Source of the DNA: Bacteroidota bacterium
GTDB lineage: Bacteria; Bacteroidota; Bacteroidia; Flavobacteriales_F; PHOS-HE28
Length of the DNA: 22,637 nt
NCBI GenBank assembly: GCA_023412755.1
Contig: JAEZCB010000038.1
Coordinates: 1 to 22,637 of the forward strand
Direction: 5' to 3'
The notes beneath the pieces were generated by a model. It did no database searches. It saw only the letters and a list, made by a program, of their open reading frames with translations, and was not told the DNA's origin. The number at the start of each line of letters is the position of its first letter. Within the stretch, counting starts at the first letter, position 1. Below, one piece after another: positions 8,191-15,554 of this stretch. The position numbers and the translations under genes are program-made.

Positions 8191-8700
8191 CTATTGGAAG
8201 AGCTCCTCGTACCGGTAGTTCACCTGCACGTTGGAATTCACGGCCTCTCCATCCTTGGTGGCAGGGATGAAGTTCGGCAGATCATAGATGATCACCATGG
8301 CCTGCTTACGCAATTCAGGATCGGCGGACTCCATTCGAGGCGATTTGATCTCGCCGAACCGATCCACAACAAAACTGAAGCTTACGGAAGAGCTGCCCCA
8401 TTCCGCCAGGTCCAGGCCCGGATCCTTCAAGTCCTTGCGCAGCTTCGTCTTCACCTCATTGGCGAGGCATTCAAGTGCTTTTTCATCCTTCTCTTTCTCG
8501 CACGCCGGGTGCATGGGTGGCGTATCGAATTCACCGCTAATGGAGGCAGGGCTCAGAATGATCACGTCATTGGGACGGTCCGCCTCGGCCTTGATCTCGG
8601 CCACACCCGGTTTCACCACCGTCACAGGCTTTTCTTCCTGGGCGGAAAGGCTGCAAAAGAATGCGGAGAACAACAGGATGCTAAGCAATTGGCGCTTCAT
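8191..8700 (-). CDS. Secreted protein with TonB-like C-terminal domain
   Basis: A 169-residue protein. The ATG at 8700 gives a clean signal peptide (MKRQLLSILLFSAFFCSLSAQ), better than an in-frame start 21 nt upstream. After it comes the Bacteroidota pattern HPACE...KALECLANEVKTKLRK (about 62-85), then a TonB C-terminal-like fold with SVSFSFVVDRFGEIKSP, a PELRKQAMVIIYDLPNFIPA helix-strand and a final VNSNVQVNYRYE strand. Such domains occur in anchored TonB proteins, but here a cleavable signal peptide replaces the membrane anchor, so the protein should be free in the periplasm. Its role is unclear. It lies 96 nt downstream of another TonB-like gene in the same direction and may share its transcript. 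Confidence 0.8.
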   Translation of the reverse strand: MKRQLLSILLFSAFFCSLSAQEEKPVTVVKPGVAEIKAEADRPNDVIILSPASISGEFDTPPMHPACEKEKDEKALECLANEVKTKLRKDLKDPGLDLAEWGSSSVSFSFVVDRFGEIKSPRMESADPELRKQAMVIIYDLPNFIPATKDGEAVNSNVQVNYRYEELFQ

Positions 8701-8796
8701 GATGAAGTAGTTGAGTGCCAAAAGTTAAGGGTGTGATCGATGCAGGCTTCATGGCTGCCCTCTTGTTTTGCACGATCAAGGGCGGATAAGCCAGGA

Positions 8797-9525
8797 TCAT
8801 TGCCGCAGGAAGAGGAAAAAAACAGTGCCGCTTTGGGTGGCCGGCCCACCGGGGCTGAAGCGCGCACGTTTGCTGGACCGCAGGGCATGTTCGATCATGC
8901 AGGCGTCCGCGTTGGCTGAACGGCCCTGATCGATCTCCGCCTTCTGCACAACGCCATCCGATGCCACCGATACCCGCACGGCCACACGGCCTTCGGTGCG
9001 GCAGAGGTAACCCGGTACATCGTTCTCACGCACCCGGCCTTCCAGATCATGCCATACCGTGGTGGCGCCTTCCACTTTTACCGGCTCGGCGGCCTTGTCC
9101 ATATACAATTCCTTGTTCCACTTGCTGGGATCGAGTTCCGGGATCACGATCTCCTCGCCACGTTCGCGTCGCTCCTCGCGCAGCCGTTGGAACTCCTCCT
9201 GCTCGAATTGTTTCAGATCCTCCTCCACACGCTCCGAGAGCCGCTGGCTGGAATAGGAGGTCACCGTGCGATCCGCTGTTATGTTGCTGGTAAGGTTCGT
9301 GACACGCGCCGGGGCCATGGCCATTTCCGGATGTTCGATCTCCTCCAGCAATTGCTCCGCCTCATCGATCTCGAACACTTCGATCCGCATGTGGCTGATG
9401 TCCTCCTCTTCGGGCTCGGCACGCAGCTGCCACATGGTCAATGCGAAGAGCAGCATGGTATGGAGCGTGAGTGTTCCGATCACGCCGTATTTGTGTTCTT
9501 CGAACCAATCCAGCAACCGGTCCAT
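8797..9525 (-). CDS. TonB-like energy transducer protein
   Basis: A 242-residue membrane-anchored protein. ATG 9525 is preferred; an in-frame GTG at 9540 would add five residues. A short cytoplasmic segment (MDRLLDWFEEHKYG) precedes one transmembrane helix (about 14-34). An acidic spacer follows, with a charged E/R/Q-rich coiled-coil-like stretch (about 90-125), then a TonB C-terminal domain (about 165-242) with RVAVRVSVASDGVVQKAEI and a RFSPGGP...SGTVFFLF ending. TonB proteins couple the inner-membrane proton gradient to outer-membrane transporters through ExbB/ExbD. No exbB, exbD or receptor gene is present in the window. It lies 42 nt after the methyltransferase gene, so it is likely the last member of that operon. 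Confidence 0.82.
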   Translation of the reverse strand: MDRLLDWFEEHKYGVIGTLTLHTMLLFALTMWQLRAEPEEEDISHMRIEVFEIDEAEQLLEEIEHPEMAMAPARVTNLTSNITADRTVTSYSSQRLSERVEEDLKQFEQEEFQRLREERRERGEEIVIPELDPSKWNKELYMDKAAEPVKVEGATTVWHDLEGRVRENDVPGYLCRTEGRVAVRVSVASDGVVQKAEIDQGRSANADACMIEHALRSSKRARFSPGGPATQSGTVFFLFLRQ

Positions 9526-9567
9526 ATCAGCTGGGATCACGAGTTTCGTGCCGATCGCTGCGGATGT

Positions 9568-10962
9568 TCACCATGGTACGGAACCCATTGCTGGCGCGTG
9601 CGATCGGATGCGCCATGCCGGTGGCCAGCGGTTGTTCCAGCGGTTGCCAGCGCCATTCAACCAGCCCATGTGGTATCCCTTGTAAGTGGCCAATGCCGTG
9701 CCTGAGGCTCCAGAGGCGGTAAGGGAATTTCCTTTCAGGTAGGAAAGCGCCTGTTCCGGTGCCAGCTCCAACAGTTCGAACCCTTCCTTTTTCAGGAGTT
9801 CGCTGTGCAATGCCAGAGCAGGATGCGGTATCCATTTATCGCCTTTTCGTTCGGCCACGGGGATCCCCGGTGCCAAGGTGCGAAGTTGGGAATGGATGGT
9901 TTCCGCCACCGCCCCCCATCTTTCCGCCACCACATGTTGAACGCCATTCCTTTCCGTATGGTGCGATGGGCGTTGCGGATCCAGGAAGGGGAGTGGTCCG
10001 CCCTGTTCCCGGTGCAATGGTCTGGTGTGTCGTGCAGGTGGTGTTCCAGGTTTCTTCAGCACGGCCATGAAGAACCCTTCACCTTCCACCTTGTGGGGAA
10101 AAGCACGGAGACCGTAAAGGCCGGCGACACCAGAAGGAACGAAACCCCATTCCGGATCCACCGGGATCTCCACGGGGATCGCACCCTTATCGACCAGTGG
10201 GAGCAGTTGCTCTTCATTCTCGGCCGGTTCCCATGTGCAGGTGCTGTAGATGAGCACACCGCCTGGTGCGAGCGCCTGCCACGCATGGTCTACGATGCGG
10301 GTTTGTGTGCTCGCGCATTGTACCACCAGCCGCGGACTCCATTGCTCCCGCGCGAAAGGATCCTTGCGGAACATGCCTTCGCCGGAGCAGGGTGCATCCA
10401 CCACGATCAGGTCGAAGAGATCCGGAAGCGCGCGCAGGTCTTCAGAAGCGGATCCGGTGATGATCACATCACCAGTGCCCCATTTCCAGAGGTTCTCCAT
10501 CAGCGCGGGCCATCGCTTCGGCTCGATCTCATTGGCGACAAGCAGCGAATCGCTCGATAGCAGTGAACGCAGGTGGGTGCTCTTGCCTCCCGGAGCAGCA
10601 CAAAGATCCAGCGCCAGGATGTCTCGGCCGGCAAGGTCCGTTGCCAGTACCGCCTGCTCCAGGAGCATGGAAGAGGCCTCCTGCACGTAGTAAGCCCCGG
10701 CATGGAGCATGGGATCGAATGTGAATGCGGGCCGCTGTTCAAGATATCGGCCCGTGCCGCACCAGGGAACGGGCCTGCCGCCGGGTTCAAAACGTTTCGC
10801 GGGATTGATCCTGATGCTTACCGGTGGGGCGTTGGAAAGTGCGCGTTCCAACACAGGAAGTCCATCACCCAGGAATTGGTGCAGTGTGGTGGCCAGTTCG
10901 GGTGGAAGACCTTCGGCCGCGCTGCCAGATGGTCTTTCCGCCTTTGCTTTTCGTCTGGCCAT
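9568..10962 (-). CDS. RsmF-like rRNA (cytosine-C5)-methyltransferase, NOL1/NOP2/Sun family
   Basis: A 464-residue SAM-dependent RNA m5C methyltransferase. The SAM-binding motif DLCAAPGGKSTHL sits at about 119-131. Motif IV VVDAPCSGEGMFRK holds Cys192, and motif VI IYSTCTWEPAENE holds Cys242; these are the two conserved cysteines of the family, the second acting as nucleophile and the first helping release. The C-terminal part (about 300-464) resembles the RsmF-type extension with a PUA-like RNA-binding fold, which favours an RsmF/YebU-like 16S rRNA enzyme over RsmB. The exact target base cannot be read from sequence. The start is 5 nt after the purA stop, so translation is closely linked to purA. 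Confidence 0.88.
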   Translation of the reverse strand: MARRKAKAERPSGSAAEGLPPELATTLHQFLGDGLPVLERALSNAPPVSIRINPAKRFEPGGRPVPWCGTGRYLEQRPAFTFDPMLHAGAYYVQEASSMLLEQAVLATDLAGRDILALDLCAAPGGKSTHLRSLLSSDSLLVANEIEPKRWPALMENLWKWGTGDVIITGSASEDLRALPDLFDLIVVDAPCSGEGMFRKDPFAREQWSPRLVVQCASTQTRIVDHAWQALAPGGVLIYSTCTWEPAENEEQLLPLVDKGAIPVEIPVDPEWGFVPSGVAGLYGLRAFPHKVEGEGFFMAVLKKPGTPPARHTRPLHREQGGPLPFLDPQRPSHHTERNGVQHVVAERWGAVAETIHSQLRTLAPGIPVAERKGDKWIPHPALALHSELLKKEGFELLELAPEQALSYLKGNSLTASGASGTALATYKGYHMGWLNGAGNRWNNRWPPAWRIRSHAPAMGSVPW

Positions 10963-10967
10963 GACGA

Positions 10968-12248
10968 TCAGCGCGCCATGGCGAAGGGGGCTCCGCGCAG
11001 CACGGTCTGTGCCCGGTCCGGCCCCAGGGAGATCATGGTGATGGGCACTTGAACGGCCTCCTCGATGCGCGCTATGTAACGTTCCAACGAAGTGGGCAGT
11101 GGCCCATGGTGGTCATGCTCCGGCCATCCGGCCATTTCCTCGTACACGGGTTCCACGTCCATGCTGATGTCGAACGGCAGCCGATCGGTGGGTTTTCCAT
11201 CCACGAGGTAATGGGTGCACACCTTCACCTTGTCCATCGCGTTGAGCACGTCGGCTTTCATCATGGCCAGTTCGGTCATGCCGTTCACCATTACCGCGTA
11301 GCGCAAGGCGGGCAGGTCCAGCCAGCCGCAGCGGCGCGGCCTGCCGGTGGTGCTGCCGAACTCATGTCCTGCTTTTCTGATGGCCTCGCCGGTCGCATCA
11401 TCCAACTCGGTCGGGAATGGACCGCTGCCCACGCGGGTGCAATAGGCCTTGAAGATGCCGACCACCTTGCCGATCCGGTTCGGGGCCACGCCCAGTCCGG
11501 TGCATGCTCCGGCACAAATGGTATTGCTGCTGGTGACGAATGGATAGGTGCCGAAATCGATATCCAGCAATGTGCCCTGCGCACCTTCGGCGAGTATGCG
11601 CCTGCCGTCGCGCATGGTCTCATCCAGATAGTGCTCGCAATCGATCAGGCGCATTTCCGCCAGTTGCCTCACCGCATCGAGCCATTCCTGCTCCATGCTT
11701 CGCCGATCGCTCTGGTGATCGTAGAGGCTCAGAAGCCGCTCATGCTTGCGCACCAATGCGTCATAACGCTCCTTGAGGTCGGTACGCTCCAGATCGCCCA
11801 CCCGCAGACCATTGCGTCCGGTCTTGTCCATGTAGGTGGGGCCGATGCCCTTGAGGGTGCTGCCGATGCGCTCCCTGCCTTTGTCCGCCTCACTGGCCGC
11901 ATCCAGCGCACGATGTGTGGGCAGAATGAGGTGCGCGCGGCGTGAGATGAGCAGGTTCCCCTTCACATCCACACCGGCCTTCTTCAACTCCACCATCTCC
12001 TTGAGGAAGATGATCGGGTCGATCACCACGCCATTGCCCACCAGGTTCACCGTTCCTTCCCGGAAGATGCCGCTTGGTATGGTGTGCAGCACGTGTTTGC
12101 GCCCTTCGAAGATCAGGGTATGTCCGGCATTGGGTCCTCCCTGGAATCGCGCGATCACATCGTAACGCGGCGCGATCACATCAACGACCTTGCCCTTGCC
12201 CTCATCACCCCACTGGGCGCCGAGGAGCACGTCCATCATCGCATCCAT
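10968..12248 (-). CDS. purA: Adenylosuccinate synthetase
   Basis: A 426-residue enzyme of full normal length. It catalyses the GTP-dependent condensation of IMP with aspartate, the first committed step to AMP. The N-terminus has the GTP-binding loop GDEGKGK (14-20), with catalytic Asp15, then GGPNAGHTL with His43. Later family blocks include the GIGPTYMDK segment, the AEGAQGTLLDIDFGTYPFVTSSN segment and GSTTGRPRRCGWLDL. The start at 12248 could instead be the ATG at 12239 or 12236, which would match the usual MxDVLLG opening more closely. It begins 7 nt after the STAS gene and ends 5 nt before the methyltransferase gene, so it is embedded in an operon. Confidence 0.97.
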   Translation of the reverse strand: MDAMMDVLLGAQWGDEGKGKVVDVIAPRYDVIARFQGGPNAGHTLIFEGRKHVLHTIPSGIFREGTVNLVGNGVVIDPIIFLKEMVELKKAGVDVKGNLLISRRAHLILPTHRALDAASEADKGRERIGSTLKGIGPTYMDKTGRNGLRVGDLERTDLKERYDALVRKHERLLSLYDHQSDRRSMEQEWLDAVRQLAEMRLIDCEHYLDETMRDGRRILAEGAQGTLLDIDFGTYPFVTSSNTICAGACTGLGVAPNRIGKVVGIFKAYCTRVGSGPFPTELDDATGEAIRKAGHEFGSTTGRPRRCGWLDLPALRYAVMVNGMTELAMMKADVLNAMDKVKVCTHYLVDGKPTDRLPFDISMDVEPVYEEMAGWPEHDHHGPLPTSLERYIARIEEAVQVPITMISLGPDRAQTVLRGAPFAMAR

Positions 12249-12255
12249 GTCCTGT

Positions 12256-12621
12256 TCAGGCCTGTATCCTGCTCACCGCTTCCTCCACATTGGAGGTGAT
12301 GGTGAAGACACTATCCAGCTTGGTCACCACGAACAGCTGCCGTACACTGCTGGACATACCGGAAATGATCGTTTCACCACCGGCATTGCGGGTGCGGGTG
12401 AGCACGTTGATGAGGATGTTGAGGCCCGTGCTGTTCATGTATTGCAGGTCGCTCATGTCCAGCACCACGGAACTATGGCCGCTGCCGATCTCCTGATCCA
12501 GCGCGCCCATGAGCCTGTCCGCCTGTTGCTGGTCCATCAGGCGGCCTTTGAGGTGGAAGACTTTGCAGCCTCGTTCTTCGGTAACGGCAAGGTCGAAGCT
12601 CGGACGATCGGTCACTGTCAT
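12256..12621 (-). CDS. STAS-domain protein, anti-sigma factor antagonist-like
   Basis: A 121-residue single-domain protein of the SpoIIAA/RsbV type. The hallmark is the segment VVLDMSDLQYMNSTGLNIL (about 52-70), where Ser64 corresponds to the serine phosphorylated by the partner kinase in partner-switching systems. In those systems the unphosphorylated form binds the anti-sigma kinase and frees a sigma factor. No RsbW-like kinase or PP2C phosphatase gene is in the window, so the partner must lie elsewhere or the protein has another role. Its ATG overlaps the TGA of the upstream fur gene (12618-12621), and purA starts 7 nt after its stop. Confidence 0.88.
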   Translation of the reverse strand: MTVTDRPSFDLAVTEERGCKVFHLKGRLMDQQQADRLMGALDQEIGSGHSSVVLDMSDLQYMNSTGLNILINVLTRTRNAGGETIISGMSSSVRQLFVVTKLDSVFTITSNVEEAVSRIQA

Positions 12622-13079
12622 AATAGCTCGCTTTTTGCGTGGCAGGCGGCACAGATGCCGTGTATGTGCATGGCGTGGAAATGTACTTTGAAATCCAGTA
12701 CCTCGCTAACGGTGCGGCGGATCTGGTGGATCCGCGGATCGCAGAATTCCTGTACCGCGCCACACCGGTCGCAGATCACATGGTCATGCTGCCGGTTGGC
12801 GTGGCTTTTCTCGAACTGCGCCTGGCCTCCTGCGAATCTGTGCCGGCGCACCAGCTCACAGTCCAGCAGCAGGTCCATGGTGTTATAGAGGGTGGCGCGG
12901 CTCACGCGGTACTTTTTGGACTTCATTCGGCCGTAGAGCCGTTCGATATCGAAGTGTCCATCGTGCGCATAGATCTCGTTCAGAATGGCGAACCGCTCCG
13001 GTGTTTTGCGATGGCCTTTCCGTTCGAGGTATTCCGTGAAGATCCTGCGAATGCTCTCGTGCTGGTCCACGGTGGACAT
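12618..13079 (-). CDS. Fur-family transcriptional regulator
   Basis: A 153-residue metal-dependent repressor. The ATG at 13079 gives the expected N-terminal helix (MSTVDQHESIRRIFTEYLE); an earlier in-frame start at 13169 would add 30 residues unlike the family. The winged-helix part is at about 10-90, with RKTPERFAIL and the recognition region SRATLYNTMDLL. The dimerisation part holds HDHVICDRC (His98, His100, Cys103, Cys106) and HIHGICAAC (Cys143, Cys146), the two CxxC pairs that bind structural zinc. The C-terminal stretch is unusually His-rich (HFHAMHIHG). Whether it senses iron, zinc or peroxide cannot be decided here. It is separated from rel by 129 nt and is translationally coupled to the STAS gene. 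Confidence 0.92.
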   Translation of the reverse strand: MSTVDQHESIRRIFTEYLERKGHRKTPERFAILNEIYAHDGHFDIERLYGRMKSKKYRVSRATLYNTMDLLLDCELVRRHRFAGGQAQFEKSHANRQHDHVICDRCGAVQEFCDPRIHQIRRTVSEVLDFKVHFHAMHIHGICAACHAKSELL

Positions 13080-13083
13080 GTGA

Positions 13084-13091
13084 CAAAGGTA
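13084..13091 (-). promoter_or_regulatory. Bacteroidota -7 element upstream of fur
   Basis: The minus strand reads TACCTTTG followed by T, a perfect TAnnTTTGY. The box ends only 4 nt before the fur ATG at 13079, so transcription would begin at or within the start codon, giving a leaderless mRNA. No upstream TTTG element is visible at the usual distance. This may drive fur, STAS, purA and the methyltransferase gene. Confidence 0.5.
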
Positions 13092-13208
13092 TCCTTCTGC
13101 CTTGAAGTTGGCGCCAGTAAATTCAACATGCGAAAGATCCGGATCCACAGCCTGCATAGGGCATTGCACGCACGTCCCGGAGGTCCGGTATCAAGGCTTG
13201 GGAACCGT

Positions 13209-15467
13209 TCACCTATCCACCCGCTCCACGATCCGCACTCCGCGCACACGCTTCAACTTCTCCATGAGCGCATTGAGGTGATCGGTGTCGTGCACGAAGG
13301 CCATCACCTTGCCTTCGAAGATGCCATCGTGGCTCTCGAAGCTGATGGAGCGCATGTTCACATTGTGTTCATGGCTGATGATGGTGGTGATCTTGTTCAC
13401 CAGACCCACGTCATCGATCCCGCTGAATTTGATGCCGGCCAGGAATTCCACCGTGTCCTTTCCCTTCCAGCGGGCCTTCACGATACGGTAGGCGAAGTTG
13501 CTCATGAGCTGCACCGCGTTGGGGCAGTTCACCCGGTGGATCTTGACCCCATCGTCCAGGGTGATGAATCCGAAGACATCATCACCGGCAATGGGGTTGC
13601 AGCATGTGGAGAGTTTGTACTCCCCTCTGTGCAGATCCTCGCCTATCACAAAAGGTGTGTTCTTATCGCTGCCACGCACTTCCGCGACAACTTCCTCGAG
13701 TGAGCGTTCGTCCACTTCCCGTTTCGGTTTGGGCAGATGCAATCTGCCGTCCTTGGCGGGTGCCACATCGAGCGACTCGATGTCGTGCCGGCCGCGAGCC
13801 ACCTGGTAGAAGAGATCGGTGGCGGAGTTGCAACGGAAGAATTCCACCAACTGGTCTATGTTGGCCTGATCGGTGCGGGCACCCATCTTGCGCAGTTGCC
13901 GTTGCACCGCCTCCCTGCCCACCACCGAGAGTTTCTTCTTCTGATCGCGCAGCGCCTGCTTGATCCGGTGTCGCGCCTTCGCGGTGACCACGTAGTTGAG
14001 CCAGTCCTCCTTGGGTTGTTGTTTACGGCTGGTGATCACTTCCACCTGGTCTCCACTCTTCAGCGGCTGGCTCAAGGGCACCAGCTTGTGGTTCACCTTG
14101 GCACCGATGCATTGCCGGCCGATGTGCGTGTGTATGTCGAATGCGAAATCCAGCGCGGTGCTTCCGAATGGCAGGTTCCGCATTTCGCCCTTCGGTGTGA
14201 ACACCACGATCTCATCACTGAAGAGATTCAGTTTGAAATCATTCACGAAATCGAGCGCATCGGTGGTCGGGTCCTCCAGCACCTCGCGGATCCGGTTTAG
14301 CCAGGTGTCCAGCGCGCTGCTGTGCTCATCGTCATCCTTGTATCGGTAGTGTGCGGCCAGGCCCATTTCCGCGATCTCGTCCATGCGGCGGCTGCGGATC
14401 TGTACCTCCACCCAGCGTCCTCCGGGACTCATCACGGTGGTATGCAGGCTCTCGTAGCCGTTGGCCTTGGGCAGGCTTATCCAATCACGCAGCCGGTCCG
14501 GGCTGGGTTGGTAGAAGTCGGTTACGATGGAGTAGACCTTCCAGCAATCGGCCTTCTCCAATTCCGGTGTCGATCCAATGATGATGCGGATGGCGAAGAC
14601 ATCGTACACCTCCTCGAAGCTCACATGCTTTTTCTGCATCTTGTTGTAGATGCTGTGTATGCTCTTGGGCCGCCCTTTGATCTCGTAGGAGAAACCCTCC
14701 TTCTCCAGCGCTTCACGGATCGGCAGGGTGAAGCGGCTGATGAAGCGCCGCCGCACGGCTTCACCTTTCTTCAGGCGCTGGCTGATGTCCTCATAGACCA
14801 CCGGCTCCTTGAACTTCAACGAGAGGTCCTCCAGTTCACTCTTGATGCTGTAAAGCCCCAGGCGATGCGCGAGCGGGGCATAGAGGAAGGTGGTCTCGCT
14901 GGCGATCTTCAGCTGCTTGTCCCGGTTCATGCTGTCCAGGGTGCGCATGTTGTGCAACCTGTCCGCTAGTTTGATCAGGATCACACGCACATCCTGCGCC
15001 AGTGTGAGCAGCACTTTGCGGAAGTTCTCCGCCTGCATGCTGTTGGTGCTGATCTGCATGCCGCTGATCTTGGTGAGCCCATCGATGATGGTGGCCACCG
15101 TGGGACCGAAGAGATCGCGCACATCCTCCAATGTGAGGTCGGTGTCCTCCACCGTGTCATGCAACAGGGCAGCGACCACGCTGGTGGCGCCGAGTCCGAT
15201 CTCTTCCGCACAGATCCGTGCCACCGCGATGGGGTGGTAGATGTATGGCTCCCCACTTTTCCGCCGCTGGTTCTTGTGTGCCTCCACCGCGATGTTGAAG
15301 GCCTTACGGATCATGCGGTTCTCCTCCGGATCACGTTCGCCGCGGATGGAACGAAGCAACCCCTTGTAACGGCGCAGTATCTCGGCCTTCTCCGCTTCCA
15401 GTTGGGCAGGTGTAAGGCCTTTGTTACGGGTGGCGTTGTCTGTGACTATCTCCAGGGGTTTGCTCAT
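13209..15467 (-). CDS. rel: Bifunctional (p)ppGpp synthetase/hydrolase, Rel type
   Basis: A 752-residue long RelA/SpoT homologue that controls the stringent response alarmone. The hydrolase HD domain is intact: HPIAVA near 78 and LLHDTVEDTD with His103, Asp104, Glu107 and Asp108. The synthetase domain (about 250-385) contains RLRDWISLPKANGYESLHTT; its basic RxRD segment fits bifunctional enzymes rather than the synthetase-only EXDD type. A TGS domain follows (VFTPKGEMRNLPFGSTALDFAF), then a zinc-finger/helical region with STCCNPIAGDDVFGF, and a C-terminal ACT domain (about 675-752). All domains are present, so both synthesis and hydrolysis are expected. A perfect -7 element lies 65 nt upstream. 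The next gene, fur, starts 129 nt after its stop with its own promoter candidate. Confidence 0.96.
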   Translation of the reverse strand: MSKPLEIVTDNATRNKGLTPAQLEAEKAEILRRYKGLLRSIRGERDPEENRMIRKAFNIAVEAHKNQRRKSGEPYIYHPIAVARICAEEIGLGATSVVAALLHDTVEDTDLTLEDVRDLFGPTVATIIDGLTKISGMQISTNSMQAENFRKVLLTLAQDVRVILIKLADRLHNMRTLDSMNRDKQLKIASETTFLYAPLAHRLGLYSIKSELEDLSLKFKEPVVYEDISQRLKKGEAVRRRFISRFTLPIREALEKEGFSYEIKGRPKSIHSIYNKMQKKHVSFEEVYDVFAIRIIIGSTPELEKADCWKVYSIVTDFYQPSPDRLRDWISLPKANGYESLHTTVMSPGGRWVEVQIRSRRMDEIAEMGLAAHYRYKDDDEHSSALDTWLNRIREVLEDPTTDALDFVNDFKLNLFSDEIVVFTPKGEMRNLPFGSTALDFAFDIHTHIGRQCIGAKVNHKLVPLSQPLKSGDQVEVITSRKQQPKEDWLNYVVTAKARHRIKQALRDQKKKLSVVGREAVQRQLRKMGARTDQANIDQLVEFFRCNSATDLFYQVARGRHDIESLDVAPAKDGRLHLPKPKREVDERSLEEVVAEVRGSDKNTPFVIGEDLHRGEYKLSTCCNPIAGDDVFGFITLDDGVKIHRVNCPNAVQLMSNFAYRIVKARWKGKDTVEFLAGIKFSGIDDVGLVNKITTIISHEHNVNMRSISFESHDGIFEGKVMAFVHDTDHLNALMEKLKRVRGVRIVERVDR

Positions 15468-15531
15468 GCGGGGTGGCGGATCTTCAGCGCATACCTGGCC
15501 GAAGGGGCTGGAAACAAGGCATCCGGCATTA

Positions 15532-15539
15532 CAAATCTA
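15532..15539 (-). promoter_or_regulatory. Bacteroidota -7 element upstream of rel
   Basis: The minus strand reads TAGATTTG followed by T, a perfect TAnnTTTGY, giving a predicted leader of about 58 nt before the rel ATG. No clear TTTG upstream element is visible. It lies immediately beyond the end of the esterase gene (stop at 15555), so rel is probably transcribed separately from it. Confidence 0.55.
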
Positions 15540-15554
15540 GCGAAGCGCGCGGTG

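Noticed and set aside
13080..13208. Fur or PerR operator upstream of fur
   Set aside because: No palindrome resembling TTATAATnATTATAA or the GATAATGATAATCATTATC type is present; only the -7 element is visible.
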